Below, in pieces: positions 15,070 through 25,948 of a stretch of 41,597 bases of DNA. The translations under genes and the position numbers were made by a program. The stretch is from Verrucomicrobiota bacterium (GTDB taxonomy: Bacteria; Verrucomicrobiota; Verrucomicrobiia; Opitutales; UBA953): positions 1 to 41,597 of the forward strand of contig JAURFU010000013.1 of assembly GCA_030834165.1 (NCBI GenBank), read 5' to 3'. The notes beneath the pieces are model-generated. The model was given only the letters and a program-made list of their open reading frames with translations, was not told the DNA's origin and ran no database searches. Each line of letters begins with the position of its first letter. The first letter of the stretch is position 1.

Positions 15070-16461
15070 ATGTCCCTGTCCCGACGTTCCTTCCTGAAGT
15101 CCGCCGCGTTGGCCACGCTCGCCTTCCCCGCCGTCGTCCGCGCACGGAACCTGAACTCACAGGTCCAGATCGCCGCGGTCGGGGTCGACGGCAAAGGTTA
15201 CAGCGACATCCACGAGACCGGTTCGCACCCCAAGGCCAAGTTCGTCGGATTCTGCGACATCGACGCCGGACGCTTTGCGAAGATCGACGCCCGTTATCCC
15301 GGCGTGACCCACTACGCCGACTGGCGCGAGATGTTCGCCAAGCTCGGCGACGGCTTCGATGCCGTGACCGTCTCGACCCCGGACCATATGCATGCGCTGC
15401 CCACCATGGTCGCCATGCGCGCCGGCAAGCACGTCTACTGCCAGAAGCCGCTCACGCACACCGTCTGGGAAGCCCGTCAGCTCCGCCTGCAGGCCGCCAA
15501 GTCGAAAGTCCGCACCCAGATGGGCAACCAGATCCATTCCGCCAAGGAATACCGTACGGGCGTGAGACTCATCCAGACCGGACGCATCGGCAAGATCCTC
15601 GCCGTGCACACCTGGCATCCGAACACCGGCAACAAGTACACCGGCATGACCGCCGCCCCGGCCTCCGGTCCCGTGCCCGCCGGCGTCGAGTGGGACCTCT
15701 GGCTCGGCTGCGCGCCCGCCCGCGAGTTCGCGCCGGACGTCTACCACCCCTTCAAGTGGCGCGACTGGGTGGACTTCGGCTGCGGCACCATGGGCGACTT
15801 CGGCTGCCACCTGCTGGACCCCGTCTTCACCGCGCTCAAGCTGGGCAACCCGCTCAGCGTCAAGGCGGACAGCGTCGGCGCCAATCCGCAGACCTGGTGC
15901 CGCGAGCAGACGATCGAGTGGACCTTCCCCGGCACCGAATACACCAAAGGCGACACCCTCAAGGTCACCTGGTATGACGGCGGCCGCCTGCCTGACCTTG
16001 CGCTCGCGCAGATGCCGGCCGGCAAGAAATTCGTCAACGCCGGCTCCATCTTCATCGGCGAGCTCGGCGTCATGATGCTCCCGCACGTCGGCATGCCGAT
16101 GCTCTTCCCCGAGGAGAAGTTCGGCAAGAACCTCAACCCCGGCGAGCTCGCCCGTCGCGCCCGGGCCAAGGACAAGCCCACGGACAAGGTGGCGGTCGAC
16201 CTCGCTGATTACGTCGAAGGCTCAAGCCACTACCACGCCTGGGTGGACGCGATCGTCGAGGGCCACGAGACCACGGATAATTTCGCCTACGCCGGCCCGC
16301 TGACCGAAGCCGTGCAGCTCGGCAACGTCGCCTCGCGCTTCTCGGGCGTGAAACTTGATTGGGACGCCGCCGCGATGAAGTTCCCGGGCAAGCCCGAAGC
16401 CGAAGCCTTGCTGACGAAGCCGTATCGCAAGGGATGGGAACTCATCGCTGCGGATCGCTGA
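15070..16461 (+). CDS. Tat-exported Gfo/Idh/MocA-family oxidoreductase
   Basis: A 463-residue NAD(P)-dependent sugar or inositol oxidoreductase. The N-terminus SLSRRSFLKSAALATLAF is a Tat signal, so the folded enzyme with bound cofactor is exported, as is common in Planctomycetes and Verrucomicrobia. A Rossmann half follows (IAAVGVDGKGYSDI, then FVGFCDIDAGRF), the helix-turn VSTPDHMHALPTMVAMRAGKHVYCQKPL with Gln-Lys-Pro in place of Glu-Lys-Pro, and DFGCHLLDPVF carrying the usual catalytic-region His. An in-frame ATG at 14839 would add 77 residues made of repeat DNA, so 15070 is preferred. The partner substrate is unknown; neighbouring sulfatases suggest carbohydrate catabolism. Confidence 0.85.
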   Translation: MSLSRRSFLKSAALATLAFPAVVRARNLNSQVQIAAVGVDGKGYSDIHETGSHPKAKFVGFCDIDAGRFAKIDARYPGVTHYADWREMFAKLGDGFDAVTVSTPDHMHALPTMVAMRAGKHVYCQKPLTHTVWEARQLRLQAAKSKVRTQMGNQIHSAKEYRTGVRLIQTGRIGKILAVHTWHPNTGNKYTGMTAAPASGPVPAGVEWDLWLGCAPAREFAPDVYHPFKWRDWVDFGCGTMGDFGCHLLDPVFTALKLGNPLSVKADSVGANPQTWCREQTIEWTFPGTEYTKGDTLKVTWYDGGRLPDLALAQMPAGKKFVNAGSIFIGELGVMMLPHVGMPMLFPEEKFGKNLNPGELARRARAKDKPTDKVAVDLADYVEGSSHYHAWVDAIVEGHETTDNFAYAGPLTEAVQLGNVASRFSGVKLDWDAAAMKFPGKPEAEALLTKPYRKGWELIAADR

Positions 16462-16469
16462 GCGAGGCA

Positions 16470-16521
16470 GTGCAAAGGTGCAAAGCGGAGCGGAGCTCCT
16501 GTGCAAAAGTGCAAAGGTGAG
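16470..16521 (+). repeat. Repeat family B, copy 5 (without J arms)
   Basis: GTGCAAAGGTGCAAAG, hairpin GGAGC GGA GCTCC, then GTGCAAAAGTGCAAAGGTGA. It starts 8 nt after a stop codon. The hairpin differs from the other B copies but is again perfectly paired with a GGA loop. Confidence 0.7.
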
Positions 16522-16528
16522 ATGCGGC

Positions 16529-16676
16529 TCTCAAAGGGAGACCGGAAACCGGATGATTGGCTGGGTGGCGTAAAGGTAGGGGCGTGCGGCCCGCACACCC
16601 TTGGATGACCGGGCCGGTCATCCCTACCTCGAGACAGAGATCAGCCCACCGGTCTCAGGCTCCTCTTTGAGTTAAC
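16529..16676 (+). repeat. Composite repeat C, copy 2, carrying REP e
   Basis: Left arm CTCAAAGGGAGACCGGAAAC (16529-16548) with GATTGGCTGGG; right arm CCGGTCTCAGGC...TCTTTGAG (16647-16672). A complete REP element lies between the arms. Confidence 0.65.
16575..16628 (+). repeat. REP/BIME-like double hairpin, copy e
   Basis: 54 nt with GGTAGGG/CCCTACC feet. Hairpin 1 is GCGTGCGG CCCGCACAC with one changed base; hairpin 2 is intact. It sits inside the arms of C copy 2. Confidence 0.85.
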
Positions 16677-16727
16677 CCAAGATGAAACCTTGCCCATCGG
16701 CGGGGGTTACTAGGATGAGCTTACCCC

Positions 16728-18407
16728 ATGACGTTCACCCGACTCCTCGCTTTTGGCTTTTGTTGCGCCGCCCTGACCGCCGGCGAAACCAAGCCGCTCA
16801 ACGTCCTGTTCATCGCCGTCGATGACCTGCGACCCGAAGTCAACGCCTCCGGGAGCAAGGTCATCAAGACTCCGAACATGGATCGGATCGCCGCGAGGGG
16901 GACCACTTTCGACCGCGCTTACTGCCAGCAGGCCGTGTGCAGTCCGTCACGCTCGTCGCTCATGACCGGCCGACGCCCCGACGCCACCCGCGTCTGGGAC
17001 CTCGAGACGCACTTCCGCACCGCCCTACCCGAAGCCGTCACCGTCGCCCAATATTTCAAGAACCACGGCTACCACAGCCAAGGCATGGGCAAGATCTTCC
17101 ATGGCGGTTTCGACGATGCTCCCAGCTGGACGGTGCCCTGGCAGACCCCCAAGGCGCCGCAATACGCCACCCCGGCGAACCAGCAGCTCCAGGCCGGCAA
17201 CGTCGACAAGAAAGGTCGCGGACGGGGTCCGGCCTATGAATCGGCAGACGTCGCGGACGACACCTACACTGACGGCAAGACCGCCCGCCTCGCGGCCACG
17301 ACCTTGGCCGAGCTCAAGAAACAAGGAAAGCCCTTCTTCCTGGCCGTCGGCATGGCCAAGCCCCACCTGCCGTTCGTCGCCCCCAAGAAATACTGGGATC
17401 TCTACGACCCCAAGGACATCTACGTCCCCGCCTTCCAGAAACTCCCGGCGGACGCGCCTAAGTTCGTCGGCCACACCAACGGCGAACTCGGCAGCTACGC
17501 GGGCATGCCGAAGGACGGCGTCGTCGATGACGCGACCGCCCGGACGCTCCGTCACGGTTATTACGCCGCCATCAGCTACATGGACGCCCAGGTCGGGCTG
17601 GTCCTGGACGCGCTGGAAAAGGAAGGCCTGGCGCAGGACACCGTCATCGTCCTCTGGGGCGACCACGGCTGGCAGCTCGGCGAGCACGGCCTGTGGCATA
17701 AGCACACCAACTTCGAGGTCGCCGCGCGGGCGCCCCTGCTGATCAGCGTGCCCGGACAGAAGGCGGCCGGACGCAAGAGCGCCTCGCTGGCCGAGTTCAT
17801 CGACATCTACCCCACCCTCGCCGACGTCTGCGGACTGCCCAAGCCCAAGGACGTCGAAGGCGTGAGCCTCAAGCCGGTGCTCGACGACGCCGCAGCGCGC
17901 GTCCGCCCCGTCGCCATCAGCCAGTATCCGCGCAGCGATGCCGGCAAGACCCTCATGGGCTACAGCATCCGCGATGACCGCTGGCGCCTGACGCTCTGGC
18001 GCGACCGCAAGGACAACGCCATCCACGCCACCGAGCTCTATGACGAGACCAACGACCCCCACGAGACCGTGAACGTGGCGGCCAAGGCCGAACACGCCGA
18101 AGTGATCGCCCGCCTGACGAAGTTCCTGCCGCCGCCCATCGCTCCGTCGACGGCGCAGAACACGGAAAGCAACGCCGGCAAAGGCAAGAAAGGCAAGGGA
18201 GCCGCCAAGGGCGACCCCAAGGCCGGCACGCGCGACCGCGGAGCCATGTTCGACGCCCGCGACGCCAACAAGGACGGCAAGCTGAACAAGGAGGAATTCA
18301 TGGTCCGGCAGCCCGACCCCGAGCAGGCGGCCCTGAACTTCGTGCGCTTCGACAAGGACAAAAGCGGGGACGTGGACCGTCAGGAATACGTCGGCTCGGG
18401 CAAGTAA
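16728..18407 (+). CDS. Iduronate-2-sulfatase-like enzyme with C-terminal EF-hands
   Basis: A 559-residue secreted sulfatase. The signal peptide is MTFTRLLAFGFCCAALTAG. The metal-binding NVLFIAVDDLRPEV (Asp32, Asp33) and the formylglycine motif Cys71-Ser-Pro-Ser-Arg75 (AVCSPSRSSLMTGRRPD) mark a type I sulfatase whose cysteine must be matured by an anaerobic or FGE-type system not seen here. VILWGDHGWQLGEHGLWHK is typical of iduronate-2-sulfatases. After a Lys/Gly-rich linker (about 480-500) come two EF-hand loops, DANKDGKLNKEE and DKDKSGDVDRQE, an unusual calcium-binding addition. It probably desulfates polysaccharides. Single gene; ATG 16728 preceded by CCCC. Confidence 0.9.
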   Translation: MTFTRLLAFGFCCAALTAGETKPLNVLFIAVDDLRPEVNASGSKVIKTPNMDRIAARGTTFDRAYCQQAVCSPSRSSLMTGRRPDATRVWDLETHFRTALPEAVTVAQYFKNHGYHSQGMGKIFHGGFDDAPSWTVPWQTPKAPQYATPANQQLQAGNVDKKGRGRGPAYESADVADDTYTDGKTARLAATTLAELKKQGKPFFLAVGMAKPHLPFVAPKKYWDLYDPKDIYVPAFQKLPADAPKFVGHTNGELGSYAGMPKDGVVDDATARTLRHGYYAAISYMDAQVGLVLDALEKEGLAQDTVIVLWGDHGWQLGEHGLWHKHTNFEVAARAPLLISVPGQKAAGRKSASLAEFIDIYPTLADVCGLPKPKDVEGVSLKPVLDDAAARVRPVAISQYPRSDAGKTLMGYSIRDDRWRLTLWRDRKDNAIHATELYDETNDPHETVNVAAKAEHAEVIARLTKFLPPPIAPSTAQNTESNAGKGKKGKGAAKGDPKAGTRDRGAMFDARDANKDGKLNKEEFMVRQPDPEQAALNFVRFDKDKSGDVDRQEYVGSGK

Positions 18408-18456
18408 GCAGCCGCGTCCGGGCAAGGGTGCTCGGCCCTACCCCGCGGTATTCAAA

Positions 18457-18510
18457 GGTAGGGGCGTGCGGCCCGCGCGCCCACGGATGACCGGGCCGGT
18501 CATCCCTACC
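18457..18510 (+). repeat. REP/BIME-like double hairpin, copy f
   Basis: 54 nt, feet GGTAGGG/CCCTACC. Hairpin 1 is GCGTGCG/CGCGCGC with one G-U pair; linker CCCACG. Same orientation as all other copies. Confidence 0.85.
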
Positions 18511-18527
18511 TCGTGACAGAGGCAGCA

Positions 18528-18615
18528 CTCAAAGGGGGCAGCAAAGGGAGACCGGATAGTTAGCTGGGGACATATAACCGCAGCATATATTCCGGTCTCC
18601 GGTTTCCCTTTGATT
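18528..18615 (+). repeat. Composite repeat C, copy 3 (no cargo)
   Basis: Left arm CTCAAAGGGGGCAGCAAAGG plus GAGACCGGATAG; right arm TTCCGGTCTCCGGTTTCCCT. Only about 20 nt lie between the arms, so this is an unoccupied form compared with copies at 16529 and 25499. Confidence 0.75.
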
Positions 18616-18697
18616 CGTTGAATCGTTTCGGGTGGCAGGTGGCAGCCTCAGGTGGCGGGTGGCGGGAAGATACCGAACTCTGTGGGGTAGGATGGTT

Positions 18698-18751
18698 GGC
18701 AGGGGCGTGCGGCCCGCGCGCCCACGGATGACCGGGCCGGTCATCCCTACC
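18698..18751 (+). repeat. REP/BIME-like double hairpin, copy g
   Basis: 54 nt with left foot GGCAGGG, hairpin 1 GCGTGCG/CGCGCGC, linker CCCACG and intact hairpin 2. The linker and hairpin match copy f, so these two may be duplicates of each other. Confidence 0.85.
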
Positions 18752-18829
18752 CATGCACGACGCATTGCTTACGGCTTCTCCTTGAGCAAGTTGGCACGGC
18801 CACGCCCTCGATGCCTTCCTTGGTCCGGC

Positions 18830-19699
18830 TCACTCCGTCCGCAGTCGGTCGGTCTCGCGCACGCGGAACTGCGTCGGCGTGAACCCCGTATGCTTCTTGA
18901 AGTCCTTGCTGAAGAAGTAGCGGTCGGAATAGCCCACCTGCTCGGCGATCTCCTTGATGTCGTCGGCCGTGTCGGCCAGCCGTCGCTTGGCCTGGCTGAT
19001 GCGCTCGCGCCGCAGCCAGTCGATCGGACTGGTCCCGAAGGACGATTTGAAGACCCGCGAGAAATGGGTCGGACTCAGCCCGGCGAGCCGGGCGAGCGAA
19101 GGCACCGTATGTTTCTCGAAGTAGAAAAGCTTCATCTGCTCGACGCAGCGGGCGAGGGCCGGCGGCACCTTGGGCGCGAGCTCGCTCGAGCGCTGGCGGG
19201 CGCAATACGCCAGGGCGATGAGCGCGGCCACCTGGGCATGGATCAGCGCCGGCGACTCGGGAGAGTCGGCCGGGATGAGCCGGAAGAGCTCCTTGAACAC
19301 CGGCGTGGCCGCACGCAGGTCCATGCCGGCGACCACCGGGGCCTCGCGGACGCCGAGGAGGTCGGACAACTGCGCCAGACGCGGCCCCTCGGCGCGGATC
19401 CAGTACACCTCCCAGGGATCGTCCGGCACCGCGCCGTGCTCGTGCGGGTGGTGGCAGTTGATCCAGACCAGGTCGCCGCGGCGGACCTGATGCGTGCGGC
19501 CCGCGATGCGGGTCCAACCTTTGCCGCGGAGGCAGAGGATCAGCTCATGTCCGGGGAAGTGGTCGCGCTTGATATGATGCTCCGGGCCGGCGAGCAGATG
19601 ACCGGCGCGCGGGACGGTATAGAAGACCTCCTGGTGCGAAGGATTCGGGGTCGCGTAGAGCGAGACCGGGAAGCGGTTGGCGACGGGGAGCTGAGCCAT
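18830..19699 (-). CDS. AraC-family transcriptional regulator
   Basis: A 289-residue regulator. The N-terminal half is a cupin sensor (GHLLAGPEHHIKRDHFPGHELILCLRGKG...RRGDLVWI), probably binding a sugar. The C-terminal ~100 residues are the double helix-turn-helix: SLARLAGLSPTHFSRVFKSSFG as HTH1 and IKEIAEQVGYSDRYFFSKDFKKHTGFTPTQFR as HTH2, ending close to the C-terminus as usual. I take ATG 19699 (MAQLPVANRF); an in-frame ATG 42 nt upstream would bring the start within 32 nt of the divergent gene. It is transcribed away from the DUF1549/DUF1553 gene and likely regulates that gene and those after it (inference). Confidence 0.88.
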   Translation of the reverse strand: MAQLPVANRFPVSLYATPNPSHQEVFYTVPRAGHLLAGPEHHIKRDHFPGHELILCLRGKGWTRIAGRTHQVRRGDLVWINCHHPHEHGAVPDDPWEVYWIRAEGPRLAQLSDLLGVREAPVVAGMDLRAATPVFKELFRLIPADSPESPALIHAQVAALIALAYCARQRSSELAPKVPPALARCVEQMKLFYFEKHTVPSLARLAGLSPTHFSRVFKSSFGTSPIDWLRRERISQAKRRLADTADDIKEIAEQVGYSDRYFFSKDFKKHTGFTPTQFRVRETDRLRTE

Positions 19700-19772
19700 G
19701 GTAGGATAATACAACCCGCCGGTCGGGGCATGCCATTTCAAACTGCCGGCATCGGCGTAGAATAACCCCCAG
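19700..19772 (+). promoter_or_regulatory. Divergent promoter region between regulator and target
   Basis: 73 nt separate the two divergent starts. TAGAAT at 19758-19763 is a possible -10 box for the plus-strand gene, only 9 nt before its ATG, with TTTCAA 16 nt upstream as a poor -35. TGCCGGCA (19744-19751) is a short palindrome that could be an operator half. All weak by eye. Confidence 0.3.
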
Positions 19773-22810
<3,038 letters not shown>

Positions 22811-22811
<1 letters not shown>

Positions 22812-22841
22812 GAGTATTGAGTATGGAGTATCGAGTATAGG
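22811..22841 (+). repeat. GAGTATNGA tandem words, copy 1
   Basis: AGAGTATTGAGTATGGAGTA followed by TCGAGTATAGG. The same words occur at 25411-25441, and in reverse (CCATACTCCATACTCTG) at 25855. Copies 1 and 2 each follow a stop codon closely. The rest of this 83-nt gap has CATCTGTCATC words like those in family F. Confidence 0.65.
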
Positions 22842-22894
22842 AGACACACCCAAACAGCATCCATCTGTCATCCGCCATCTGTCATCTATTCCAA

Positions 22895-23959
22895 ATGCCC
22901 CCCCTCTCCCGTCGTTCCTTCCTCGCCACCGGTCTGGCCGCGTTGGCGGCCCCGCGCGTGCTGGCTCAGGCCGGCGCCACGCCGGCGCATCACGGCGCCA
23001 TCGTCGGCCACGGCGCGCTCCGCTACCGGGTGGATAAGCTCTGGTGCCAGGCCGATAAATCCAAGCACCCCGTGAAGGATTGCCATGAGATGGTCCAGTC
23101 CGCCGACGGACGCCTCTTCCTGATCACCAATCACAAGCAGAACAACGTCCTCGTCTTCGACACCCAGGGCAAGGTGCTCGACGCGTGGACCCTCGGCATG
23201 GGCGCCGGACATGGGTTGACGCTGCATCGCGAGGCCGACGGCACCGAGTACCTCTACCTCACGGACAATTCCGGACGCATCGCCAAGACCACCCTGGCCG
23301 GCAAGGTCGTGCTCGAACTCCCGCACGCGCAGAAGTGCGGCGCCTACTCCGACAAGGAACCTTACGCCCCGACCGAGACCGCCGTCGCGCCGAACGGGGA
23401 CATCTACGTCGCCGACGGCTACGGCTCGCAGTTCATCCTCCGCTTCGACAAGACCGGCAAGTATCTCAGCAAATTCGGCGGCAAGAGCACCCAGCCGACG
23501 AACCCCGGCAAGTTCATGCAGGCCCATGGCGTCGCCATCGACAACCGAGGCCCCGAGCCCTTGCTCGTCTGCACGGAACGTGTCCGCAACGAATTCAACT
23601 GGTTCACCCTCGAAGGAAAGCACGTCAAGGGCGTCTATCTCCCCGGCGCCTACGTCAGCCGACCCGTGATCGCCGGCAAGCACCTCTACTCCGGCGTCTG
23701 CTTCGGCGCCAAGCCGGACGATTACCGTATGTGGCAGGGCCGCGGCTTCGTCACCATCCTCGACGAGAACAACCGCGTCGTCTCGAACCCTGGCGGCCAG
23801 GAACCCAAGTATGTCGACGGAAGGCTCCAAGCCATGCTGCAGGACCAGCCCGTCTTCAACAACTGCCACGACGTCTGCGTCGACGCCCGCGGCGACCTTT
23901 ACGTCTGCCAGTGGGCCAGCGGCAACGTCTACCCCTACAAACTGCATCGCCTCGCATGA
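22895..23959 (+). CDS. Tat-exported NHL-repeat beta-propeller protein
   Basis: A 354-residue secreted six-bladed propeller. SRRSFLATGLAALAAPRVLA is a Tat signal. NHL-type strands repeat through the protein: DGRLFLITNHKQNNVLVFDTQGKVL, EYLYLTDNSGRIAKTTLAGKVV, GDIYVADGYGSQFILRFDKTGKYL (the clearest NHL blade), GVAIDNRG, and GDLYVCQWASGNVYPYKL. The fold resembles peptidyl-hydroxyglycine lyase-like and SMP-30-like propellers, but I cannot assign a catalytic residue set. It lies between the DUF1553 and DUF1501 genes, and its stop overlaps the next start (ATGA), so it is co-translated with the DUF1501 protein. Confidence 0.8.
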   Translation: MPPLSRRSFLATGLAALAAPRVLAQAGATPAHHGAIVGHGALRYRVDKLWCQADKSKHPVKDCHEMVQSADGRLFLITNHKQNNVLVFDTQGKVLDAWTLGMGAGHGLTLHREADGTEYLYLTDNSGRIAKTTLAGKVVLELPHAQKCGAYSDKEPYAPTETAVAPNGDIYVADGYGSQFILRFDKTGKYLSKFGGKSTQPTNPGKFMQAHGVAIDNRGPEPLLVCTERVRNEFNWFTLEGKHVKGVYLPGAYVSRPVIAGKHLYSGVCFGAKPDDYRMWQGRGFVTILDENNRVVSNPGGQEPKYVDGRLQAMLQDQPVFNNCHDVCVDARGDLYVCQWASGNVYPYKLHRLA

Positions 23960-25398
23960 GCACCGACCCCTTCGACGCCTCCCGTCGCTATTTCCTCGGC
24001 CAGTGCACCGGCCTCTCGATCGGCGCCATGGCGCTCTCGACGCTCGTCGGCCGCGCCCTCGCGGCGGACGGCGCCCCGAAGATCGGCTTGCCGAACCTCC
24101 CGCACTTCGCCGCCAAGGCCAAGCGCGTCATCTTCCTGACCCAATCGGGCGGACCTTCGCAGATCGAGCTCTTTGACGAGAAGCCGGGCCTCATCGACCT
24201 CGCCGGCACCGAGCTGCCTGAATCCGTCCGCCGCGGGCAGCGGCTCACGACCATGACCTCGGGCCAGAAGCAGCTCATCAAGCCCGCCGCCACGAAGTTC
24301 GAGCGTTGCGGAAAGAGCGGCCAGAGCATCGGCGAGTGGCTGCCGCACCTCAAGACCGTCGCGGATGACCTCTGCATCGTGAAGTCGATGCACACCGACC
24401 AGATCAACCACGCCCCGGCCATGACGCAGTTCCTGACCGGCAACCAGATCCCCGGTCGGCCGAGCCTCGGCGCCTGGGCGAGCTACGGCCTCGGCAGCGA
24501 GAACCGCAACCTCCCCGATTACCTCGTCCTGCTGTCCAAGATGCAGCGCCCGAGCGACCAGCCCTTGTATGACCATTACTGGGGCAGCGGCTTCCTCCCC
24601 TCCCGCTATCAGGGCGTCAAGCTCCGCAGCGCCAAGGACCCCGTCCTCTACCTCCGCGACCCCGACGGACTGCCGCGCGAACTCCGCCGCGAGATGCTCG
24701 ACGGCCTCGGCGCGATGAACCAGCGGGCGCTGGAGCGCAGCGGCGACCCCGAGATCTCCACGCGCATCCGCCAATATGAGATGGCCTACCGCATGCAGGC
24801 CAGCGTGCCGGAACTCACCGACCTCAGCGACGAGAAGGACGAGGTCTTCGAGCTCTACGGACCCGATTCGCGCCGACCAGGCAGTTACGCCGCCAACTGC
24901 ATCCTGGCCCGCCGCCTGATCGAACGCGGCGTGCGCTTCGTGCAGCTCTTCCATCCGGACTGGGATCATCACAGCCGCCTCACCTCCTGGTGCACCGCGC
25001 GTTGCCGCGACACCGACCAGCCCAGCGCGGCGCTCGTCAAGGACCTCAAACGTCGCGGACTCCTCGAGGACACCCTCGTCGTCTGGGGCGGAGAGTTCGG
25101 CCGCGGCGTCGCCGGCCAGGGCAAGTGGGACAGCCCCGAAGCGGGCCGCGACCACCACCCGCGCTGTTTCACCATGTGGATGGCCGGCGGCGGCGTCAAA
25201 GCCGGCACCACCTATGGTGAAACGGACGAATTCAGCTACAACGTCGCCAAGGATCCCGTGCACGTGCACGACCTGCACGCCACCATCCTGCACCTCATGG
25301 GCATCGACCATGAGCGCTTCACGTATCGTCACCAAGGGCTGGACTTCAGGCTCACCGGGGTCGAGCCGGCGAAGGTCGTGAAAGGGATTATCGCGTAA
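23956..25398 (+). CDS. DUF1501 family protein, Tat-exported
   Basis: A 480-residue DUF1501 protein, a sulfatase/alkaline phosphatase-fold family common in Planctomycetes and Verrucomicrobia. The N-terminus ASRRYFLGQCTGLSIGAMAL is a Tat signal. Family hallmarks are KRVIFLTQSGGPSQIELFDEKPGL, KSMHTDQINHAPAMTQFLTGN, RLIERGVRFVQLFHPDWDHH, VVWGGEFGR and AGRDHHPRCFTMWMAGGGVK, the last two carrying the putative metal-binding Asp/His positions. The ATG overlaps the propeller stop by ATGA. The frame is open much further upstream inside the propeller gene, but the Tat signal fixes the start here. Partner of the DUF1553 protein in most genomes. Confidence 0.9.
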   Translation: MSTDPFDASRRYFLGQCTGLSIGAMALSTLVGRALAADGAPKIGLPNLPHFAAKAKRVIFLTQSGGPSQIELFDEKPGLIDLAGTELPESVRRGQRLTTMTSGQKQLIKPAATKFERCGKSGQSIGEWLPHLKTVADDLCIVKSMHTDQINHAPAMTQFLTGNQIPGRPSLGAWASYGLGSENRNLPDYLVLLSKMQRPSDQPLYDHYWGSGFLPSRYQGVKLRSAKDPVLYLRDPDGLPRELRREMLDGLGAMNQRALERSGDPEISTRIRQYEMAYRMQASVPELTDLSDEKDEVFELYGPDSRRPGSYAANCILARRLIERGVRFVQLFHPDWDHHSRLTSWCTARCRDTDQPSAALVKDLKRRGLLEDTLVVWGGEFGRGVAGQGKWDSPEAGRDHHPRCFTMWMAGGGVKAGTTYGETDEFSYNVAKDPVHVHDLHATILHLMGIDHERFTYRHQGLDFRLTGVEPAKVVKGIIA

Positions 25399-25498
25399 GC
25401 GACGGAGACGGAGTCTCGAGTATGGAGTATTGAGTATAGGGAGAGGCAAACTAGCTGGCCGGTTGACAAGTTGACATGTTGGCAAGGATGAGTGGCAG

Positions 25499-25675
25499 CG
25501 CTCAAAGGGGGCAGCATAGGGAGACCGGATAGCTGGTAGGGGCGTGCGGCTCGCACGCCCGAGGATGACCGGGCCGGTCATCCCTACCCTACGCGGCCAA
25601 GCCGCGAGCGGTTAGCGGTAAGCGGTTGGCGGTTGGGAGCGGCAAATATTCCGGTCTCCGGTTTCCCTTTGAGCG
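25499..25675 (+). repeat. Composite repeat C, copy 4, carrying REP h
   Basis: Left arm CTCAAAGGGGGCAGCATAGG with GAGACCGGATAGCTG; right arm ATTCCGGTCTCCGGTTTCCC TTTGAGCG. REP h begins immediately at the end of the left arm. A hairpin CGCGGC CAA GCCGCG and AGCGGTT tandem words fill the rest. Confidence 0.75.
25535..25588 (+). repeat. REP/BIME-like double hairpin, copy h
   Basis: 54 nt with perfect GGTAGGG/CCCTACC feet. The hairpin 1 loop is GCT instead of GCC. Same orientation as the seven other copies. Confidence 0.85.
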
Positions 25676-25729
25676 GATGAATCGTTTCGGGTGACGGGTG
25701 GCAGCCCCGGGGCTCGGTTGGCGGGATTA

Positions 25730-25782
25730 TCCATTCAGGCCTCCATTCAGCCCTCAATACAGTCCTCTATTCAGTCCTCCAG
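25730..25782 (+). repeat. Repeat family F, copy 3
   Basis: Four 12-mers: ATTCAGGCCTCC, ATTCAGCCCTCA, ATACAGTCCTCT, ATTCAGTCCTCC. This is the cleanest four-unit array. Confidence 0.8.
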
Positions 25783-25820
25783 TTTGTGGCGGCCTGACCG
25801 CCTAGCGATTGAACCAAACA

Positions 25821-25853
25821 CAGCGATGTCGTGACGCGGTCCCGACCCTACCC
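25821..25853 (-). repeat. Repeat family K, copy 2 (inverted)
   Basis: CAGCGATGTCGTGACGCGGT followed by CCCGACCCTAC is the reverse complement of the sequence at 41291-41321 with one or two differences. On its own strand it begins GGTAGGG, the REP foot. Confidence 0.7.
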
Positions 25854-25948
25854 CCATACTCCATACTCTGAGGATTCCGCCTCCATTTCCCACCAATTGA
25901 ACAACCGCCGTTGACGGGTGTCCAAAGGCCATAGAAAACATCCCTCCC

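Larger units (their letters stand above)
18408..18829. other. Convergent intergenic region with two REPs and one C element
   Basis: 422 nt between two convergent genes (18407 plus, 18830 minus). Order: REP f (18457-18510), C copy 3 with an almost empty interior (18528-18615), GGTGGCAGGTGGCAG-type tandem words (18629-18665), REP g (18698-18751), then about 80 nt with nothing I recognise. No gene is visible. The paired hairpins could serve as a bidirectional terminator. Confidence 0.75.
25399..25948. other. Intergenic repeat mosaic, 550 nt
   Basis: No gene is visible. In order: GAGTAT words (25411-25441), GTTGAC words (25453-25492), C copy 4 with REP h inside (25499-25675), GAATCGTTTCGGGTGACGGG words, F array (25730-25782), inverse copy of family K (25821-25853), reversed GAGTAT words (25855-25872). 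The 75 nt before the start codon hold nothing further. Confidence 0.75.
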
